Positions 47,899-51,168 of a stretch of 51,168 nucleotides of DNA are shown here, piece by piece (the first letter of the stretch is position 1; every line of letters starts with the position of its first letter). The stretch covers positions 1-51,168 of the forward strand of contig JASMLP010000168.1 of the NCBI GenBank assembly GCA_030748635.1, written 5' to 3'. A program made the translations under genes and the position numbers. The notes below the pieces were generated by a model. That model saw only the letters and a program-made list of their open reading frames with translations. It was not told the DNA's origin and ran no database searches. This DNA is from Planctomycetota bacterium. GTDB taxonomy: Bacteria; Planctomycetota; JACQVV01; JASMLP01.

Positions 47899-48957
47899 AT
47901 GAACATGATTCGAAAAATTGCAGCAATCAGTGTGGCGTTGGGTATGGTTTGGAGTTCGGCGACGATCGGTGCCCAGGAAGGGGAGAGTTCGGAGGATCGG
48001 GTTCAGCGCCAAGTGGAGCGTCGAATGCGCGATCTCCAGCGGTCGCTTCAACTTTCCGAGGCTCAGATGGAAAAGATCAAGCCGCTAGTGACTTCCTATG
48101 AAAAACAGCAGCAAGAGCTACGAGAAAAAAACGACCAGCAGATCAAGCAGATCTTGACGCCAGACCAGACTCAGCAGATGGATTCTCGCCGGAGTCGGAG
48201 AGGGCGCGGGGGATCCTCGCGCGGGGGAAGTCGTTTTGGCCCGAGTCAGATACTCGGCCGTTTGCGGCAGGAACTCGATCTGACCCAGGACCAGGAGACC
48301 AAGATGGAGGCTATATTCGAAAAGGCTTCCGAAGAGATGCGGACCATGTTCAGCAGGGCTCGTGAAGGCGGTTTCCAGAATATGGATTGGGGCAAGATGC
48401 AGGAATCGATGAGAAAATACTGGAGTGAACTCTCTGACGAGGTGAGAAAACATCTCAACGAATCCCAGATCGAGCGCTATGACGAGATGGTCAAGGAAAT
48501 GGAGAACAATCCCTGGATGAGGGGCTTTCGGGGGCGTTCTCAGCAGAGTGAGAGTACCGGTCGACAAGGAAACGATCGGTCTGGTCGTGAGGGGCGTGAG
48601 GGTCGTGAGGGGCGTCGCGAAAGGGATGCGTCCGGACAGGCTGAACGACGTTACGCTCGGGCGCTGGAATCCCTGAATCTGGATGACGAAGAAGCCGCGA
48701 TCGTGGGGCCCATGGTGCGGGCAATTGTGGATCTTCAAACTACAGGCAGGAAATCGGTTCAGACGGTACGTCAACAACTCGAATCGTTGCTCGAAGGGAA
48801 ATCCGCGGATGAGGCTCAACTTCAAGGAGCCATCGACGCTTTGCGTCAGGTCCGGACGCAACATGAGAGCAAGCTGAGTCAGGCCCGCGAAGAACTGCGC
48901 AGTTTGCTCACTCTTCCTCAGGAAGGACAGATGCTGGGGCAAGGGATCTTGGACTGA
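47899..48957 (+). CDS. Spy/CpxP-like periplasmic helical protein
   Basis: A 352-residue secreted protein with signal peptide (about 1-25, ending IGA-Q). The helical body contains repeated Spy/LTxxQ-type elements: LQLSEAQMEKIKPLV, QILTPDQTQQM, LDLTQDQETKMEAIF, LNESQIERYDEM and LNLDDEEAAIVGPMV. It is highly charged, with two Arg/Gly/Ser-rich linkers. Such proteins sense or chaperone periplasmic clients. ATG 47899 has AAGGA 5 nt upstream. Its stop overlaps the gspE start by one base (TGATG), so it is the first gene of the secretion operon. A role in pilus or secretion-system assembly is inferred only from this coupling. Confidence 0.78.
   Translation: MNMIRKIAAISVALGMVWSSATIGAQEGESSEDRVQRQVERRMRDLQRSLQLSEAQMEKIKPLVTSYEKQQQELREKNDQQIKQILTPDQTQQMDSRRSRRGRGGSSRGGSRFGPSQILGRLRQELDLTQDQETKMEAIFEKASEEMRTMFSRAREGGFQNMDWGKMQESMRKYWSELSDEVRKHLNESQIERYDEMVKEMENNPWMRGFRGRSQQSESTGRQGNDRSGREGREGREGRRERDASGQAERRYARALESLNLDDEEAAIVGPMVRAIVDLQTTGRKSVQTVRQQLESLLEGKSADEAQLQGAIDALRQVRTQHESKLSQAREELRSLLTLPQEGQMLGQGILD
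48583..48618 (+). repeat. Four 9-bp tandem repeats inside the Spy-like gene
   Basis: GGTCGTGAG, GGGCGTGAG, GGTCGTGAG and GGGCGTCGC follow each other and encode a GREGREGREGRR linker. They probably arose by slippage and may vary in number between strains. Confidence 0.6.
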
Positions 48958-50651
48958 TGGCACATAGTCCGCTACTGGATCGACTCCAGACCGAAGGTCT
49001 TCTCACCGAGGATCAGTGTCTCAATGTCATGGCTGAGGCCAGTCGGCGGGGAGAATCCGTGGAGTCGGTGATTGTGGGCGATTCGTTACTTGAAGAGGAA
49101 TCGGTGGCCAAGGTCCTGGCCGATCTTTCCGGGTATCGTTTCGTACAACTGGAAGAGTTGACCGTCGATCGGGAGCTTTTGCAAAAGATCCCGTCACGAT
49201 TCCTCATCCAGAAACAGTTGCTTCCTGTGGTGAGTTCGAACGGGTCGATCGTGGTCGCTACGGCCGACCCACTGGACGTTTCCGCTCTGGACGATCTCAA
49301 GTTTCTTTTGGAGACGGAGATCGAAGCTGTGGTGGTCTGCCGGAGCGAACTGGAGAAATTGGCGCGTTTGGTCTATGGAGTTGGGGCCGAGTCGATCGAT
49401 CAACTTGTAGAGGAGAAGGACGGGTTTCAGGTTCTCGAGGAAGGGGATGAAGCGGGCGAGGGCACGCTTGAGATGGCCGAGGATCAGGCTCTGATCCGTT
49501 TCGTCAACCAGATTCTGTTGGAAGCTGTTCGAGATCGGGCCAGCGATGTGCATATCGAACCGTTCGAAAATCGTTTGCGGATTCGTTACCGGATTGATGG
49601 GGTGCTACACGAGACCCAGTTGCCGGCTCAGACAAAACGTTTCCAGTCTGCCATTATCAGTCGTATCAAGATCATGTCGGGGCTCGATATCGCCGAAAAG
49701 AGGGTTCCTCAGGACGGTCGGATCAAGCTTCATGTTTTCGGCCGCGACGTGGATGTGCGGGTTAGCGTCATTCCGACATTGACCGGTGAGGACATCGTCT
49801 TGCGCCTTCTGGATCAGCAGGGGAATGCCTTCGGTCTCAACGATCTAGGAATGGCCGAAGATACTCTGGAGATGTTTCGGGGTTTGATCGATCAACCCAA
49901 CGGGATCTTTCTTGTCACCGGGCCGACTGGAAGTGGAAAGACCACCTCTCTCTACGCGGCGCTGTCTGAAATCCTCACCCCGGAAATCAAGGTGGTGACG
50001 CTGGAAGACCCGGTGGAGTATCGACTCGATGGGGTGAATCAGATTCAGGTAAATTTACAAACCGGTCTGACCTTTGCCCGCGGTTTACGTTCGATCTTGC
50101 GCCACGATCCGGACGTTGTACTGGTGGGGGAAATCCGCGACCTGGAGACGGCGGAGATCGCGGTTCAGGCCTCTTTGACCGGCCATTTCGTCTTTTCTAC
50201 CCTGCATACGAACGACGCGCCATCGGCTATTCCTCGACTGGTGGATATGGGAGTGGAGCCGTATCTCATCTCCAGTTCACTCGAGGGGCTCATGGCTCAA
50301 CGACTCGTCCGAGTGGTTTGCGATGGATGTCGGGAAATGAGACCGATTTCCGACGAAATTCGGAGTGGAGGTGGGGTTCCCGATGAAGTTCAGACCGAGC
50401 CGGTGGGAATCGGATGCGAATCCTGTCGGGGCACCGGATACCGGGGCCGTCGTGGCATCTATGAACTCACTGCGGTCAACGACGAGGTCAAAGATCTCGT
50501 GATTCGCCGAGCTCCAGCCGGGGAGATTCGCACGGTGTGTCGTTCTCACGGTATGCGGACTTTACGGGAGGATGGATGGGATAAGGTGCGTGAGGGGGTT
50601 ACGACTATCGAAGAGGTGTTGCGTGTCACTCGAACTGATCGGGAAACCTGA
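48957..50651 (+). CDS. gspE: GspE/PilB-type secretion ATPase
   Basis: 564 residues. Residues about 1-140 form a GspE N-terminal (MshEN) domain; residues about 165-555 are the hexameric traffic ATPase. Motifs: Walker A GPTGSGKT (about 321-328), Asp box VVTLEDPVEYR, Walker B VVLVGEIRDLETAE (about 386), His box LTGHFVFSTLHTND, and a tetracysteine zinc site CDGC (about 455) with CESC (about 486). It powers assembly of a type II secretion pseudopilus or type IV pilus; the following gspF supports this. The start overlaps the upstream stop by one base and the stop overlaps the gspF start by one base, so the three genes are translationally coupled. Confidence 0.94.
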   Translation: MAHSPLLDRLQTEGLLTEDQCLNVMAEASRRGESVESVIVGDSLLEEESVAKVLADLSGYRFVQLEELTVDRELLQKIPSRFLIQKQLLPVVSSNGSIVVATADPLDVSALDDLKFLLETEIEAVVVCRSELEKLARLVYGVGAESIDQLVEEKDGFQVLEEGDEAGEGTLEMAEDQALIRFVNQILLEAVRDRASDVHIEPFENRLRIRYRIDGVLHETQLPAQTKRFQSAIISRIKIMSGLDIAEKRVPQDGRIKLHVFGRDVDVRVSVIPTLTGEDIVLRLLDQQGNAFGLNDLGMAEDTLEMFRGLIDQPNGIFLVTGPTGSGKTTSLYAALSEILTPEIKVVTLEDPVEYRLDGVNQIQVNLQTGLTFARGLRSILRHDPDVVLVGEIRDLETAEIAVQASLTGHFVFSTLHTNDAPSAIPRLVDMGVEPYLISSSLEGLMAQRLVRVVCDGCREMRPISDEIRSGGGVPDEVQTEPVGIGCESCRGTGYRGRRGIYELTAVNDEVKDLVIRRAPAGEIRTVCRSHGMRTLREDGWDKVREGVTTIEEVLRVTRTDRET

Positions 50652-51168
50652 TGCCTACCTTCTTCTACCGAGGAAAAGGTCCCAAGGGGGATATTCAAAC
50701 CGGAACGATTCTGGCCGAGAATCAGCGCGCAGCGTTGCGTGCGCTCGAGGGTATGAAGGTGTACCCGATGGAAATCGACCAGCGGAGCGAGTCGGACGGT
50801 TCCGAGACGGTCACTCGTTTCAAGGTGCGGGCCGACGATATCACGCTCTTTGCTCGTCAACTGGGGGATCTTTTGCGGGTTGGGGTGCCGATCACACGGG
50901 CTTTCGAAACGCTTCTCAAGGAGACTCGGCGCGAAGAGTTTCGCCTTCTTCTCTCAGAGATCGCTTCTCATGTGACAGGGGGTAAATCGTTAGCGGATTC
51001 GCTCGCTTTTTATCCACGGCTCTTTCCCGAACTCTTTGTGTCGATGATTCGAGCGGGAGAGGAGGGGGGATTTCTGGCCGAAGTCCTCGGGAAAATCGCC
51101 GACCATCGGGAGCGGCAAAAAGAGTTGAAGGGGCGGGTTCGGGCCGCTTTGATCTATCCGGCGCTTCT
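50651..51168 (+). CDS. gspF: GspF/PilC-type inner-membrane platform protein, partial
   Basis: The N-terminal 172 residues; the gene runs off the right edge (family members have about 400). It opens with the typical MPTFFYRGKGPKGDIQTGTI and then the first GspF domain: DITLFARQLGDLLRVGVPIT, FETLLKE, VTGGKSLADSLAFYPRLFPELF, MIRAGEEGGFLAEVLGKIAD and RGRVRAALIYPAL-type helices. It forms the inner-membrane platform on which GspE acts. ATG shares one base with the gspE stop. Further pseudopilin genes are expected just beyond the window. Confidence 0.92.
   Translation, partial: MPTFFYRGKGPKGDIQTGTILAENQRAALRALEGMKVYPMEIDQRSESDGSETVTRFKVRADDITLFARQLGDLLRVGVPITRAFETLLKETRREEFRLLLSEIASHVTGGKSLADSLAFYPRLFPELFVSMIRAGEEGGFLAEVLGKIADHRERQKELKGRVRAALIYPAL

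Overview
The window looks like a chromosomal stretch from a Gram-negative bacterium of the PVC group, most likely a planctomycete (inference, about 0.6). The main reasons are a double-length UvrA made of two tandem UvrA copies (an arrangement known from Chlamydiae and Planctomycetes), several secreted lipoproteins of obscure families, FHA-domain proteins including an FHA-ABC fusion, a lipoprotein with a SUMF1-like domain, and frequent starts without a clear Shine-Dalgarno. Base composition looks moderately GC-rich. I see no rRNA, tRNA, CRISPR array, insertion sequence or phage genes.

Layout. 1-7.0 kb: an M16 zinc protease running off the left edge, a lone GroES-like co-chaperonin behind a promoter with an 8-bp inverted repeat, a purple-acid-phosphatase-like lipoprotein that has lost its metal ligands, a receiver-PP2C phosphatase, and an FMN 2-hydroxy-acid oxidase. 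7.0-14.6 kb: a large uncharacterised lipoprotein, then a minus-strand run of ADP-ribosylglycohydrolase, cysteine dioxygenase, fatty-acid hydroxylase and a sulfoquinovosidase-like GH31 enzyme, the last two coupled by a GTGA overlap. 14.6-24.3 kb: an SF2 helicase, the tandem UvrA and a methyltransferase. 24.2-32.8 kb: an FHA-ABC transporter with a small membrane partner, a SUMF1-like lipoprotein, a ThiF/MoeB E1-like enzyme, an unknown small helical protein, a pseudo-receiver protein and a ChaN-like protein. 33.0-37.4 kb: an FHA protein, a coiled-coil DUF2325-like protein, an XRE/ImmA-IrrE pair and a PhnP-like MBL hydrolase. 37.4-43.9 kb: a MocA-MobA fusion, a SelW-like selenoprotein gene with an in-frame TGA, an MMPL/RND transporter, a PhnD-like binding protein and a zinc-ribbon membrane protein. 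43.9-51.2 kb: ETF-quinone oxidoreductase, a membrane protein, ThiD2-ThiE, then a translationally coupled Spy-like/GspE/GspF operon running off the right edge.

The most notable item is the gene at 38711-38947. It reads M..YCAD-TGA-SY.. and continues in frame as a complete SelW/Rdx thioredoxin-like protein, with a CxxU motif at residues 8-11. A hairpin that fits bacterial SECIS rules follows the TGA, and a near-consensus promoter and a ribosome binding site precede the gene. Ordinary gene calling would miss it. The second is the GH31 enzyme, in which every sulfoquinovosidase pocket residue is kept at exact spacing except the sulfonate-binding arginine, which is glutamine. It sits in an operon with cysteine dioxygenase and a lipid hydroxylase.
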